A DNA stretch of 64,000 nucleotides from Mauremys mutica. Taxonomy: Eukaryota > Chordata > Testudines > Geoemydidae. The stretch spans positions 22,266,840-22,330,839 of the forward strand of contig NC_059077.1 of assembly GCF_020497125.1 (NCBI RefSeq), read 5' to 3'. Positions within the stretch are counted from its first letter, which is position 1. The number at the start of each line of letters is the position of its first letter. Below the pieces are notes generated by a model. It did no database searches. It worked only from the letters and a program-made list of their open reading frames with translations, and was not told the origin of the DNA. A program made the position numbers and the translations under genes. Shown here in pieces: positions 11,341-24,232 of this stretch.

Positions 11341-12345
11341 CTCTTTTCACCTGAATGCCTATGACAATTGAGTTCTGAAACCAAGTTTGCAAAATGACAT
11401 GGTATTTTTGCTGTTCCTAACTTATGCACATTCTCGGTGGCTGCCCATAACACTTCTGCACCATCTCCCAAAGCTGAGCTGAACTCCCCTTACTCCTGTA
11501 AAGTGTTTAAAAAAAAATTAAAAAAAAGGAGATTTGCATACTGGAGCAGCAAGCATTATGGGACAGTTCATATAGTCATGGCCCCATGTATTCTGTGGTG
11601 GAGTGGCTGCAGAAGTTAGTCCCGTTGTGCTATGGAGTAAACCTTTTACTATAGAAAATATTCAGGCCAAGACTATATTTTTCTCTGTGTACACAATGCC
11701 TATCACCGTGGGGCCCTGATCATAGTGGGGTCCTACTCTCTCTTCAAACAAATATTAATCATGTTCCCTGTACTGCAATTTACCAATTGCACTGTAAAAA
11801 TTCAATAGCCACATAAACACAGCCGCCACAGTTACCAGCTACACTCCATACAGTCTTTTGCTCCAGAAGTAGAGACCTATATTTACGAAGCATAACATTT
11901 CTGAGTTCTATTCCCCATTGTGCACGTAAGCACTTTGATTGGCAACTGTGGAGTCTGTAAGAGTGCAGACGCAGATTTGTTACACATTGGTGCCTGACTG
12001 TTGGATCGCACTCTTTTAAAACTACACTGCTCAAAGATGAGCTTTGTCGAAGAGAAGGGATTATTTCGTAGGCTTTTTGTTGTGTGATGCATTACCTTCC
12101 TTTGCCGATGGAATCGGATCTGCTCAAAAAGCAGTAATTTTGTCTGTCTTGTTGCTAGACTACAGAATACCTAAAAGGTCAAATGCTAAGCACAGTCAGA
12201 AATGAAGAATGGAGGGGTAGGTTTCACACAGAAAATGGCAGTACAAAAACGTTAGATTTCAGGAAAGCAAATACTGAGGAATTAAGAAATCTGAGGCCTA
12301 ATTTTGATGTAAAAAATACTGGTGCAAATTATGAACAAATTTACT
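11341..12345. other. Unassigned DNA
   Basis: The text near 11700-11735 (GGGGCCCTGATCATAGTGGGG) resembles a widespread amniote repeat core, but the copy is too short to assign. No coding signal is visible. Confidence 0.35.
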
Positions 12346-12577
12346 TAGAGCTGGTTTACACTAGAAAAATCCACACCTCTCAAAGATGTAGCTATACCAA
12401 CCTAACCCCTGGAGTAGACAGCACTAGGTCCATGGAAGAATTCTTCCCTCGACCTAGCTATCACCTCTTGGGGTCACGTACACTGGTGGGAGAACCATTC
12501 TCGTCAGCATCGGTAGTGTCTACACTGAAGCACTACAGCAGCACACTGTAGCATTTTATGTGTAGACATACTCTTAG
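12346..12577. mobile_element. Non-autonomous DNA element (GAGCTGGTTTACACTAG type)
   Basis: Starts TAGAGCTGGTTTACACTAG and ends GTGTAGACATACTCTTAG, a weakened inverted pair. Inside are CCTAACCCCTGGAGTAGACA, TCGACCTAGCTATC and AGTGTCTACACTGAAGC, characteristic of a turtle MITE family. The open frame across it at 12183-12551 is a by-product, since translation gives no known domain. Confidence 0.7.
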
Positions 12578-12599
12578 ATAGAAAGCTCTTCCGGAGAGG

Positions 12600-12690
12600 G
12601 ATAATTTTTTGGTTGTATTTGTACAGTGCCTAGCACAATGGGGTTCTGGGTTTTAGGCACTGCAAATAATAATAATAATGCCATTGGAGC
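12600..12690 (+). repeat. Amniote repeat tail with (AAT)n
   Basis: GTACAGTGCCTAGCACAATG followed by GGGTTCTGGGTTTTAGGCAC and an AATAATAATAAT tail matches a repeat end that I have seen widely in amniotes. It is short and its parent element is unresolved. Confidence 0.5.
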
Positions 12691-12847
12691 GAATGGAGTT
12701 GCAGCATTTCAAAAACAGGGTGAGAGCACAGTCAGGCTGGAGGGACGGGGGGAGAAAGAGTACATGCAAGCATTAAAATCTACTAAAGTAGGAAGGGCTG
12801 AAGAATCCCCCAAAAGACAACAAACTCAAAATTTAGACCATACTTAG

Positions 12848-15059
12848 ATTCATGAACTTTTTGAATGCACCTGTTTTGGGTTTTGTTCAAACCAATGCAA
12901 ATTTGCTCATGTGACATACTGTAGAAAATATACATAGACGGAAGTACTTAACATATGATTTGATTGTTAAACTAATATCCCTCTGCCGTTCCTCTCATTT
13001 AGTTTATGTATTTAAAAAGTTGCGAAAACATTTTTTTCTTAAAATACAAATTTTGCAGTTTTAGTATAATACCAGGTGAAACTTGATTGTTTTGATGGAA
13101 TTTTGGGGTTGTTTTGAGTTCAAATTGCAAAAACAGAATTCTTGAACGTTCATGGCAATTTGGAACAGTTTTTCATTTTGACCATTTGGGCAAACAGCTT
13201 TTTGTTACTATGAATATTTAGTGAGTGCCTGTTCTTCAGACTAATACTGTCAAGTGTGTTCTCTATTCACCATCCATTAGTCCTCCACTTAAATAGTGCC
13301 ATCCACTCAGCACCTGAGTAGAAACAATACTATGTAACTTAGTTGACCAATCACATTCCAGGAATAACTATGTAATATGCAAATAGCTCATGATTATACC
13401 ATACCATATAGTGTTAATTGCTGTAGTACCTTTCAACAGTGCAATAAGCAACCTCACTAACATCTATCACATATTCATTCTCAACCTCACGCTCGGGGGG
13501 AGAAGTGTTTGTTTTGTTATATATATTTGTTAGAGAAGGCAGGTCAAAGAAATGCACCTGGCCCATGGAGCAGAAGAGGGTGAGGTTTGTAATAATCCTT
13601 CATTCCTGGGGATGGTCGTCCCCCCCCCCAAAAAAAAGCTGTCTCCCCCTCACAGACAAGCTTCACTATTATTGTAGAAAGTTTCATTGTGCCAGAGGAG
13701 CGAAGGGGTTGACAATGGACTTCATCTCCATAAGCTTTTTGTATGCATAAACTGTTAGTTCAGTTACAGATAGTGAATAGGGGCCTAAAAACCAGTGTGT
13801 GAATAACTCATAAACGGGAAAAAAGGGCTTGCTTTGATAACTTATTCACCATGAATAATTCAATCACTTCTATTATGGTTACACTGCAATGTTTTTTAAA
13901 TCATTTTAATAGTAGAAATGGTCTTCCCTAACATTTTGCTAAGAAAGAAAGGAACTGGATAGCTGTTAGTACTACAATGCATGTTTACCATATCTAGTAA
14001 TAGTTCATCTTAATTATGAAATGTTGAGTGCCTGACAAATGAAATAGAAGAGTCTGGCTGTTTTCAGTCTAGAAAAGCTGCTAGAGGTTAATTCAGGCAC
14101 TAAAGCTAAGGCAGAGGCTTTGAACATTGAATGTTTGTAGTGGGCTGACTTCCTGCTACTGTTCGCAAATTGGACATGAGCAAAACCAGCAGATGGCCCA
14201 TCTGTGTCTTTCCAATACAACAGAACTCTGTTAAAGTGCCACTCTAGCAGCAAGGTACCCTACAGACCCGTGAAAAGGCACATCCTCTCTCTGGAGAGTT
14301 TACACTCTAACTAGACCGCTCACAGACAACGGGAGGGGACACAATATTATTTAGAAACTTTTAACCTCCCACTTAACTGTTGTTGTGCCTTTATCCGACA
14401 TGCAGTTGCCACTTTTGTTTCTGATTTTTGACCCCCCATCTATTTTTACTTTAAGTTTATTTTTTAATCTGTCTCTTTTTGCCCTCCTTCTTTAGCCCTT
14501 GCCTCGGTGTTGGCAAGGTGGTCTTTGTTTTTTAAATAGTAGCCTAGGTTTTGCTGTTTTGTTTTAAGCATGTTTGTTTCCCATTAGTATGGGCTTAACC
14601 CTTGGTCCGGTGTTTTTAGCTCTTACTCTGTGTGAGTGCGTGTTAACCCTGGCCTACTTTCATGTTTCCATTTTATTATTTAAACTCTTTTCTCTATTTA
14701 TACCTATTGCTTTTTTAATGTTCTCCTCATGAAACGCTTTCTCTCCCACTCCCAGTTCTGAGTCTGTCATTCCTTTGCTTAACATATTCTCCCTGCCTCA
14801 GTCCTCTTGATAGCCGTCTACTTCCCCAACCTTGCAGAAACAGTAACGTCCAGTGTGAACAGACTCAGCATTCGTCCTCCACACTGCCCTTGATCATTCT
14901 GTAAGGCTTAGTTCAATGTAGATTCATTTGGAAGTTGGCAGGGGACAGCTGACTAGTTGCCATCTCCAGGCTACTGGATCAGTCAGTGTGTGCTTTCCTG
15001 CTGCTGTTAGGGGACAGGGGCACTGAAGACTTCTTCCACAATATCTCTAGCTTGCTTCT
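12848..15059. other. Unassigned DNA
   Basis: It contains homopolymer tracts (C10 then A7 near 13619-13637). Open frames are short and without motifs. I see no element with clear ends. Confidence 0.4.
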
Positions 15060-15192
15060 TGCTTGCCTATATAAACCTGCCCCTGGAAATTTCCACTACT
15101 TGCATCCGAAGAAGTGGGTATTCACCCACGAAAGCTCATGCTGCAAAACGTCTGTTAGTCTATAAGGTGCCACAGGATTCTTTGCTGCTTCT
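15060..15192 (+). repeat. Second copy of the CACGAAAGCT-tail family
   Basis: CCTGGAAATTTCCACTACTT then GCATCCGAAGAAGTGGGTAT, CACCCACGAAAGCTCATGC and GTGCCACAGGATTCTTTGC. The last 85 bases are nearly identical, inverted, to 17856-17940. Confidence 0.7.
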
Positions 15193-17499
15193 TCCACAAT
15201 GAAGTTGTTGGAGTCTCTGCCTAACTGAGGCAGGGGGCCACTGTGCCCTTCCCTGGTGGGTCTGGTGCCAATGGTAGGGGTGAGGTGCAAAGGCGTCCAT
15301 CCTCTGCAAAGCAAAGGAAAGCTAGAGCTGTGCCCTGTTTCGCTTCCTTCTGATACTGAAAGGATTTTAATCTTACAAGTATCATGAATGTCAAGCCTGG
15401 TTTCTCCAGGAGAATCACTGGAGGTCCTCTCTGTGGATAGTGAGATTTCTCAACTCTTACATGAAATGCAAGGGGGGAGGGGAGGATTTGAATATTTCTC
15501 CCAAGTGTTTCTCAAGCATCTGAGTTAACAAAAATAATCAGAAGGAGAGTATTTAATAAGTCTGAATAGAAATCACTTTCCCTTTCTTAATTAGGCTTCA
15601 CTTACATGCGCTATCTGTGGTCAGAACCCTACCACTTCTCCAGTTGTCCATTGTCTTCTAGGAAAAAAACTAAGTAGACAAGAACAGAATTTCTAATGTA
15701 AATAAGCAGAACCCTCTGTTTTTTAGATTTTTTTTTTTAAACATTGCAAGTCACCTTTAAAATTGACCTGGAGCTGTAATTGCAGCTGTGACTATACCCA
15801 GGAGCTAATTTCCCTTTTAACTGTGCAACTTCACTCTTGGCAGAGAAATGGAAGTTAAGGATTAGTAGATGGCTTCACACAAGCCATAGGACCAATAATA
15901 ACTATTTCCACCAGTCCAATCCTCTTTATCTTGTTGGGGAGATTTCAATCTTCCCTGGTACTTCATTAACTTTCTTTTATTACCCTCACTTAACTTGCCC
16001 TAAGAGATGAAGGCAGCTAAATTAGCCAGGAGCTGGAGACAGCGAGATCTTGATAGCAAGGTCTTGCCTTCGGAATTTGCTCCAACTGGAAGTATGTCAA
16101 AGCCCAAATTGGCCATATTTCAAATGTTACAATGACTGTCTCTTAGCTGCAAGCTCTGGAATCATGGGCATTTAGCCCAGTTGATATCATTTTCCTTGTC
16201 TCTGTCCTTGAAGTGACAGCATTATCAGAGATCACAGTGTATTTGCTCCATATAGTACTAATATATTCCCGTTTAAACCCTGTAAAGTGCTCCTACATAT
16301 CAGTGATTAATGCTTATAATAAAATAATATGAATGTTTAGCCAAGAGGGCATATCCACTTGTCTTATGATTGAACAGCAGCTTTTCAGTATAGAAGTAAT
16401 AAAGTACAATAATTACATAACATGAAACAAAAGTGAGGGAAATCAATTTTTAAAATATCTAGTTAACAAAAAGAGGCCAATGCCTATAGTACAGATGGCC
16501 TCTGCTAAAAGAAGCTTCATTCTCTGACACTCTATTTTGGTTTGGTGCATGAAAATATTATTTTAAAGAGCATGTCCTATTAAGCAGTGTTTGTTTAACT
16601 GACCCATACTGTGCTTTCATATTGTGTCACTTAATCTGCCTGATCTGTATGAAAGCCAATACACGAAGGTTTCATAATTAATAGTGTGTGCTTGTTTGGC
16701 TTGTTTTTGATTGTTCCCCCCCCCCTTCTCTTGCTAACTTCCCCTCCCTTCTCCCAGTAATTATTTTTCCCCCAAAAAACACTTCTGGTTGAATTTGACA
16801 GATATGAAAGTGAAGAGACTGAATGCACTAGGCATAATACAGGCAACCACGGAACAAGTTTCCCTCACAAAGCTAAGCCATTACACCTCAATTATGTCAA
16901 ATATCAGTACTGAAACTTACTTGGAAAGAGACCGCAAGTTGTGCTGAACTGCGTGATGCATTTATCATGTGTACAGAAGTTCACCGGGGACCAATATGAG
17001 GCCACCACATTTCTTCATTTGTGACATATAAATAGAATTTAAATCCTAAGAGTCTAGAGGTCAACAGCAAGGATGTTGCTGGAGAAAGGCAGATGAAAGA
17101 TAGGAAAACAACAAGAGCATAAAACTTGGGGGAGAGAAAGGGCTTACTGCTGCTCGTACTGAAGCCAATGGCAAAATTCCCGCTGACTTCAGTGGGAGCA
17201 AGATGAGGCTCTAAATGAGAGCTAGAAACTAAAGAATTGTTAGGCCTTTAAAAAATGTTGCAAGTTTTTCCTTTTAAAAATGCCTTTTCCATATACTATT
17301 TAAAGAAAAATATATCATTGCTATAAGGAGAGAGATTCTGAATTCCTCCAAAAGCAACTGGAGCAAAGTTAGTGGGCCTGATCCTGCAACTTAAATGAGG
17401 GTGTCTGTGTCACTGTCCTTGCAGGATTTGGGCCCTCATCTGCATGTGGGTCCTGGAGATTAAGGAAAGAATCTTTCTGCAATCTCCCATCATAAGCAT
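15193..17499. other. Unassigned DNA with small hairpin repeats
   Basis: Most of it gives no signal. Around 17150-17225 the text AAGCCAATGGCAAAATTCCC then GCTGACTTCAGTGGGAGC, and around 17371-17400 GGGCCTGATCCTGCAACTT, are parts of short palindromic amniote repeats. A C10 tract lies near 16716-16727. Confidence 0.4.
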
Positions 17500-17850
17500 C
17501 ATCATCTGGATGATGGGATGGATTGCACCCTCAGCAAGTTCGCAGATGACACTAAGCTGGTGGGAGAGGTAGATACGCTGGAGGGTAAGGATAGGATCCA
17601 GAGTGACCTAGACAAATTGGAGGATTGGGCCAAAAGAAATCTGATAGGTTCAACAAGGACAAGTGCAGAGTCCTGCACTTAGGATGGAAGAATCCTATGC
17701 ACTGCTGCAGGCTGGGGACCGACTGGCTACGCGGCAGTTCTGCAGAAAAGGACTTGGGGATTATAGTGGACAAGGAGCTGGATAGGAGTCAATAGTGTGC
17801 CCTTGTTGCCAAGAAGGCTAACAGCATATTGGGCTGCATTAGTAGGAGCA
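17500..17850 (+). pseudogene. CR1 LINE reverse-transcriptase fragment
   Basis: Translation in the plus direction gives a CR1 RT piece with the catalytic box FADDTKL (from GCAGATGACACTAAGCTG) followed by a typical [18 protein letters not shown] segment, then frameshifts. The family protein copies its own RNA at a nicked target in the nucleus. It is truncated at both ends, and at about 17845 it runs into a piece of another repeat and an inverted duplicate of itself. Confidence 0.85.
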
Positions 17851-18054
17851 GCAAAGAATCCTGTGGCACCTTATAGACTAACAGACGTTTTGCAGCATGA
17901 GCTTTCGTGGGTGAATACCCACTTCTTCAGATGCAAGTCTGCAAGATGCAAGTCTATAAGGTGCCACAGGATTCTTTGCTGCTCCTACTAATGCAGCCCA
18001 ATATGCTGTTAGCCTTCTTGGCAACAAGGGCACACTATTGACTCCTATCCAGCT
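17776..18054. repeat. Perfect 104-bp inverted duplication, 71-bp spacer
   Basis: The left arm 17776-17879 and right arm 17951-18054 are exact reverse complements, and only the spacer 17880-17950 is unpaired. Each arm joins about 75 bases of CR1 (reading AGCTGGATAGGAGTC outward) to about 29 bases of the CACGAAAGCT-tail repeat. The right arm abuts gypsy sequence directly. No terminal motif of a transposon is seen, so this looks like a rearrangement rather than an inserted element. Confidence 0.95.
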
Positions 18055-18900
18055 TCCTTGTTTCCCAAGGAAACAGCTTTCTACTCATATATAGGATCAG
18101 ATGTTCTTTGCCCTGAACCTCTTGGGACAGTACAGCCACATTCGCAGAATGAATTGCTTCATAAAGCCAGGGTGGAAGAGAACTAGCCCCTGGATTAGCC
18201 AGTCTTTAAAGGTCCTGAAGGCCCTATGGCAGGCCTCCATCCACTGCACCACCTTGGAGCTAGGGCCTTTCACCAGGTTGGTAAGGAGGAAGCTATTGTG
18301 ATGAAGTCATATACACCTGCTTTTTGGCTGATGGTATTGGGCAATCTGTCAGGGCCTGGACTTTGTCCACCAGGGGGTGCATGGTGTATCTGAGGTATGT
18401 CACCTCCCTCTGTCCTAGGCAGCATTTGGCCATGTTTGCTGTAAGCTCTGCCCTCTCAAGAGCCTGAGTGACTGTGGTGACATGCTGTTGGTGGTCTTCC
18501 CAGCTGCAGTTATAGATTACTATGTCATCAATTTAGGTAGCTGCGTACTGGGCGTGAGTCCACAGCACCCAGTCCATCAGCCACTGAAAGGAGGCTGCCA
18601 GTCCATGAAGGCCAAATGGATTGTCGTGAATTGGTATAGTACAAAGGGGGTAGGGAAGGTCATCTTTTCCCAGGACTCCATCATCAGGGGGATCTGCCAG
18701 TACCCTTTGGTCAAGTCTAGAGTGGAGATGGATTCAGTGTTCCCCAGTCTCTCAAGTAGCTTGTCCACAAGGGGCACTGGGTACATGTCAAACCTGGATA
18801 TTATGTTGACTTTTCATTGTGAGCATGCCCCACTGGTGTGGCTGGGCATGGCCACGTGGACCCAGAGCTTCTAGTTAACTCTAGGTTTCCCAGTGTGAGG
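18055..18900 (-). pseudogene. Ty3/gypsy pol relic (reverse transcriptase to RNase H)
   Basis: On the minus strand a 70-codon open piece at 18577-18786 reads like a gypsy RT start: YPVPLVDKLLERLG, STLDLTKGYWQIPL, then TPFVLYQFTT. Further along, in broken frame, comes IDDIVIYN, the equivalent of the catalytic YxDD box with its first residue changed, then an HQQHVTTVTQALERAELTAN-like stretch. Near 18060-18110 it has ILYMSRKLFPWET, the RNase H entry of gypsy elements. Stops and frame changes make it dead. No LTR or integrase is seen beside it. Confidence 0.88.
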
Positions 18901-18965
18901 TGTGTGCAGCCCATCACACTGCTCCAAAGAGATTACAATCTAATGTGAAACACGACATAAAAATA

Positions 18966-19130
18966 AATGTAAGGGATAGTCTACAAAAAGCTTGAGCACT
19001 GATTTAAATTGATTTAGAAACTGATTTAGTTAAAGTTGGTGTAACCCCCTGGTGTGGATACTTAAGTGTGCTTTAAAACAATGTAGCTTCATTTGGTAAC
19101 CATGCAGAGCAGTCTATGGTCCAACCCTAA
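18966..19130. mobile_element. Possible MITE fragment
   Basis: TAGTCTACAAAAAGCTTGAG, AAACTGATTTAGTTAAAG and GGTGTAACCCCCTGGTGTGG recall an amniote short element with GTCTACA ends and paired GGTTTAACTAAA blocks. It is diverged, with soft limits. Confidence 0.4.
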
Positions 19131-21659
19131 CAAATAAGAGGAGGAAAGGAGAGGAAGAGGATGAGAATAACAGTAACAAGTTATAGAGGGCAAATACCTG
19201 CAAACAGGATGGTTATGAGTTATTTGAAACTATTGCTAACTTCCCATTTGTATAAACAAATATATGAAAAATATCAGCTGTTGCTGACTGCTTCATGGGC
19301 CAGCCAGCACTAGTTGGTTGATGTTCTTTAGGCTTCCTGGCTAAAGTAAGTCTTGAAGAGAGACTTAAAGAAGATAGGGTAGTGGATACGTGAAAGGCAT
19401 TTCACACAGCATGGAAAAAAAGCACGGAAAAATTTCAGTGGATAAATTGCTGCAAAATTGGAAAAGGTGGGTAACTTCACTTACACTAGTTTATTAAGGA
19501 AAAATGTGTTGAGCTTCTTGCAGTATTTTTTTAAACATGAGAATTTAAAATATTTAATATGGTTTTAAGTAGTGTGTGATCCAGTGACAAAATATAATAG
19601 TGAATTGGTATATTTTTCAGTCTGCTTTAGATGTTTTCTTTACCTTTGCACATAATTGGCCGCTGAGCAATAGAACCACTTATTACCACCTACCCACTAG
19701 ATTAGTATTGACTAAATAATAAGAGTGTCCTCACAGGGATTTTATGTTGAGAGAACAAGTTATTTCCTTTACTGGCTCCTTCCCAGTGAGGTGTCTGTAA
19801 AACATTCCAATTAATTTTTGTTATCAAAACATTCTCCTCAGCACACAGTCTGTGTTCTGATTTGGATTTGATGATCTCTGTTTCATAAAGATCACATGAA
19901 TGTGCATTACTGGAGAAGAGGAACATTTTTTGTGGTCACTCTGAATGCCACTGTACATCACAAGTTTAGACTCACAGGCATCTGAATAGAGTTCAATGTC
20001 TTTGCATATTTTAAGTGTCAGTGGAAAACTGGACATTTTGACTCAACTTTCTGGCCTAATAGTCAAACAATAACTGGCTTAATGCCTGATACTATAGTCT
20101 CGCTGTAATGGGCAAACATCCCACAAACTTCAGTGGGAGTTTTGTCTCTGTCAGGACTGGAAACGAGGGCTCCGATTTTGTTTTTTCCCCCTCTGTTTGC
20201 TTTTTCAGCAAATAATACCTGGAAGTTAGCTACCTGCAGTAGCTAACTATGCCGATAGTAGATCCTTTTCTCCAATCACCTAAAATAATGTAGAGATGTT
20301 GTAAGCTTCAGTTACCTCCAGTGTTTGTATTGTGGGGTTTAGATGACTAAACCATACCCTGACTTCTCACTGCAGCCAGTTGGGGGAAAAAAAGGAAAAC
20401 AGAGCTTATAATCAATTTTGGGGAGTTATCACTAATTTTCCCCACTTTGAACACTGTCTACTTGTAAACATCAGGTTCTCAGTGGTGCCGGGAGAGAATA
20501 TTTAGGATCTGAATGATCCTAACTCAGTATTCACTCAAGAGATGGTCCCATTTCCTTCACAAAACTGCTTTCAGTGTATTAAGGGCACATTATCAAAGAG
20601 AGATACTCAATCTGCTCTACACACACATTCTCCACACTGTGGAAATAGTACAATATAGCCCCCTTCATGGGGTTTGGCTTTTTAAAAAAGAAAACAATAA
20701 GATAACAAAGATCATCTCAATCCTTCTCCTCAGATTTGATGTTCCTCCTTCAAAACTGATCAGTTCACACCTTAGATCCTCCCTCCTGAGCATATCAATC
20801 CCACTACTCTTATGTCCAAGTACTTGTAAAATATCTCCTGACGCTAATAGAGCCAGTAAACCCTGATATTCTCCTTTAAGTATATTTGGGAATATTTCAG
20901 CTCTCTGGCTCCAGAGGTGTGAAAGAAAGTTACAGGAAAAACAGATCCCTACAAGAGAGGGAGTGATTGTGTATGGATGCCTGGAAATGTAAGAAAGCTG
21001 TAGAGAGAGAGAGCCAGGACTTTTGTTTTATTTATATATTTTTCATCTACAAAATGCACTGTTTAGTTAGAAAACCTCATTCACTTTTCCTCACTTATTG
21101 GGTATTTTATCATTATCTGGAAAATCCCACTAATAAGCAAATGATAGGGGCCTGATCCTTTAGAGCTCCCATTGATAGACCCCTAAAACTTCAGAGCACT
21201 TTAAGGTATTCCAAATCTAAATGCCATTTCCATTTTTTATGTTTGTGTTTGTGGATTTAGTGCTTCTGAAGGGTCTTAGGCTGATCGCTCTGGAGAGTGA
21301 AGTCCTCTATCTATAGACTGCAGGTGTGGTAGAGATCGTGGCAGTGCAAGCTTCACCACTCTGGCTTGCCCATTTTCCCTGGGGGATATGACATGGAAGG
21401 ACCATCTCTAGTTGTGAGGAGGGAAGTTTATTCAGTCCTGGTCTTCTGTTGAGACTGCTAGCAAGGTGGCTGGGTATTACCCACTCTGGTGGTAGGTCTG
21501 ATTTTGTGAAGTGGACTCTTGCTGACTGAAACTATCAAATACATTTCTCACAGAACAATCAGCAGATGGTACCAGCTTTTCAATTACTATTAACTTCTGG
21601 ATTCAGACCAGTGTCTTTATCGATTAAAAGGTTTATAGCCCACCACCAACCCACTAAAC
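19131..21659. other. Unassigned A+T-rich DNA
   Basis: No coding or repeat signature can be supported. Open frames to 117 codons (20513-20866) have no recognised motif or start context and are probably chance. Confidence 0.45.
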
Positions 21660-21770
21660 CAGTGGTTCTCAAACTTTGGACTGTGGAGCACTTGCTGGTG
21701 GTACATGGATTGCTGATCACCTTGGACGAAATTTACTCCTCTTCAGAGATCCAGCACAATCAGGGACATA
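21660..21770. mobile_element. hAT MITE fragment, left end
   Basis: It starts with the hAT-type terminus CAGTGGTTCTCAAACTTTGG and continues TGGTGGTACATGGATTGC. The right terminus is not found, so the copy is truncated. Confidence 0.55.
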
Positions 21771-23419
21771 GATTTTGTGCTGGACCTCTGCTGAGGGGTG
21801 ATTTTCATTCATGGCATTGGCTCTTCTTATTGCCAGCAGCTAAGTCATATTAAAAAGAGCTAAAAGTACATTTTTCTTCATCTGGCTAAGTTTCTCAGAT
21901 CTGCTGCAAAGGGTATTTCAGCCTGCTTGCAGCTTGGAGGCAGAACCAGACCTGTCAGTCACAAGCAGCAGCAGAATGCCCTTTCCCCTGAAGTCCCCTC
22001 CGGTTCCCTTCTCCCTCCTCCCAGTGGCTGGCAGTTCAGCCAGACCTCCCACTGCAGACCTTTTCTGAGAGAAATTCCAAACTCCATTGAAATTGTAGAG
22101 TAACACTTCAGCTCAATAATGCGTCTAATTCCGAGCTGCGACGTAGGTCCGCATTTGCTTTTTGTCAGGATTGTCCCCTCAGCTCTGATTCGCCTTCTGA
22201 GGTGTTTGCAGTGGCTGGAGGCTGAGAGAAGCCAGAGACCAAAGGAAATGTCTGTGTCCCCTGCTTCACTCTCTTGAATGTCTCATTGGGGAGCTTGGCC
22301 AGCTCTGTGGGCAGAGTGCAGTTTCCCTCACAGCCCAGTCTCGGTCAAGCAGGAAAGGAGCCAGGCAGGATTGGCAAGGCTGACTCTGCTGGACAAGATG
22401 CAGCATAGGCCAGGCAGGGTTATTTGTGTTCTCTTCCCTCCAGCAGGATGAGAGAAAAATTCGTTCCAGGGCAAACAGCTTCCCCCTATCTCCGATAGGG
22501 GAGTGACCTCAGAAGGGCAGCATGTACGTGGAGGAGTCCCTGTAGCATGCACCAGCAGCCAGCCATGCCTCTGACTACAGTGCTCAGTCAACTCCTCCCC
22601 CTCCAGTCGTCCTCAGGCCACAGATGGAGGCCATTGGAAACACTGTGGATGCACCCAGTGCCCGGTAGTACAGGTCCCTTGGGTCTAGCTTCCTGCTCCA
22701 GCTGTTACTCCACTGTTACAGATCCCCAAGGAGTTTCTATGCATATCCCAGACTGAGACCTATCTGGCCCAGGTGGATCCAATGTAGTAGAGAAGGGTAG
22801 AGCTTCTGGAGAGCCTATTCTTGAGCTCCAGGCCAGTACACTCCTTAAGAGACTAGAAGGGGTTTATGTGGGAGAAGAGAGACGAATAAGCCTCTTTGAG
22901 GACAGGCAGATGGGCAGCCACTTGAAAGTCCGTTAAGGACTTGGGATAATAAAAACCTTTTATTTAAAAACAAAACAAAAAGATAACCTTTGTGCTTATT
23001 GGTTTACTTTAAAATAATCATTGGTGCTTGATTTACATATACTTGGGATCACCCCATGAGACTCTGTTCCAAATCCATAATTCAGACTGGAAATCAGCTA
23101 CTGTATCTGGCACAGTCAGATTTAATTAGGTTAACAAATGTAATCCTAGATTTATAAATTCCAAATCTGGCACATTCCTGGCATTCTAAAAACATTGGTA
23201 TTTTTATAATAACATAGGGCCTGATCCTGTAAAGAGTTGAGTACAATTGGAGAGAAGTTGAGGGCATAGAATCCAGTTCGAATTAGGAATTGAGTTGTGC
23301 AAAAGTAATATATATATATATGTACACTGGGCAGGAGAATTGTAACAGCTCATCATGCCGCTAAATTTATTCATCTGCTTGTGGCCTGGTGGTTGCAACA
23401 TTTTCTTTTAGTTGGTTGC
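21771..23419. other. Unassigned DNA, moderately GC-rich
   Basis: Open frames up to 95 codons occur without motifs. A TATATATATATA run lies near 23309-23320. No element ends were found. Confidence 0.4.
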
Positions 23420-23660
23420 TCCTTCATATAATCCAGGTCTCTGCCACCTCAGAATTAGACTATTGCAAGACATTCTACATGTGGCTACCCTTAAACCTGT
23501 TCTGAAGTTGACACTGTTTCAGAATACAGCAGCTTACTTCCTAAGAAGGTGTTTTGGCACAAGCTCATGACATCAGTGCTCTGATCTGACTGTTGATTTG
23601 CAGGTGGAGATCAAGGAGTTGGTTGTAGCCAATAAAGCTCAAAGACTGTTTCATTCCCCA
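23420..23660 (+). pseudogene. L2-type LINE, C-terminal RT scrap
   Basis: A broken translation gives LDYCKTFYMWLPLKPVLKL then LFQNTAAYFLRRCF, matching the L2 pattern 'LDYCNALY.GLP...KLQ.VQNAAARLL' downstream of the RT fingers. No ORF is intact. It is old and about 240 bases long. Confidence 0.65.
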
Positions 23661-24232
23661 TGTGTCAAATAGCCCAGGGGGACGCTACAAGTCTATTTGG
23701 GGAAGGTTGAGGTATAGGATTGGGAGATGAGGGCCTTGTGGAGTTTTGGGATCTTTGTGGGGTTGAGAGCTTTTGCGGGATCTGAGATGTGGAAGTTTTG
23801 TGTATGTTGTTATTAATGGGCTATTTTGTTAGTGGTGGGTTGGCCTTAGGTCTGCTATTGCCATTCTTGTGGCTTTCATGGATGGTGATTTTAATAATCT
23901 CTGAGGACAACTAGAGTCTTTAGACATGGACAACTTTATGTCTATTTAGGAGTTCAAGTCAAATGGTAGAGTGCCCACAATGTTAGCATTATTAATTATT
24001 ATTGATTAAAATTTATACATATATCTGTAGGTTTGCAGGACAGTGGAGAGACATATAAAAAATATAGTATCTGCTTTGAGGAGTTTACAAGCTAAGGGCC
24101 AGATCCTGCTCCCATTAAAGTCAATGAGAAAACTCTCATTGACTTCAGTGGTGCAGGATTGGGCTTTAAATGAGATACAGCATGTTATGACATTCAGTTT
24201 TCAGAATGGAGAGAGGTATATAGTCATGTACC
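23661..24232. other. Unassigned DNA with one hairpin repeat
   Basis: At 24092-24165 GGGCCAGATCCTGCTCCC, AAAGTCAATGAGAAAACTC and ATTGACTTCAGTGGTGCAGG form a short palindromic amniote repeat. The rest shows nothing. Confidence 0.5.

Noticed and set aside
12183..12551. 122-codon plus frame as an exon
   Set aside because: Its second half is a MITE (12346-12577) and its first half shows no known domain.
20513..20866. 117-codon open frame as a gene
   Set aside because: It has no motif and no splice or repeat context, and its length is within chance for AT-rich DNA.
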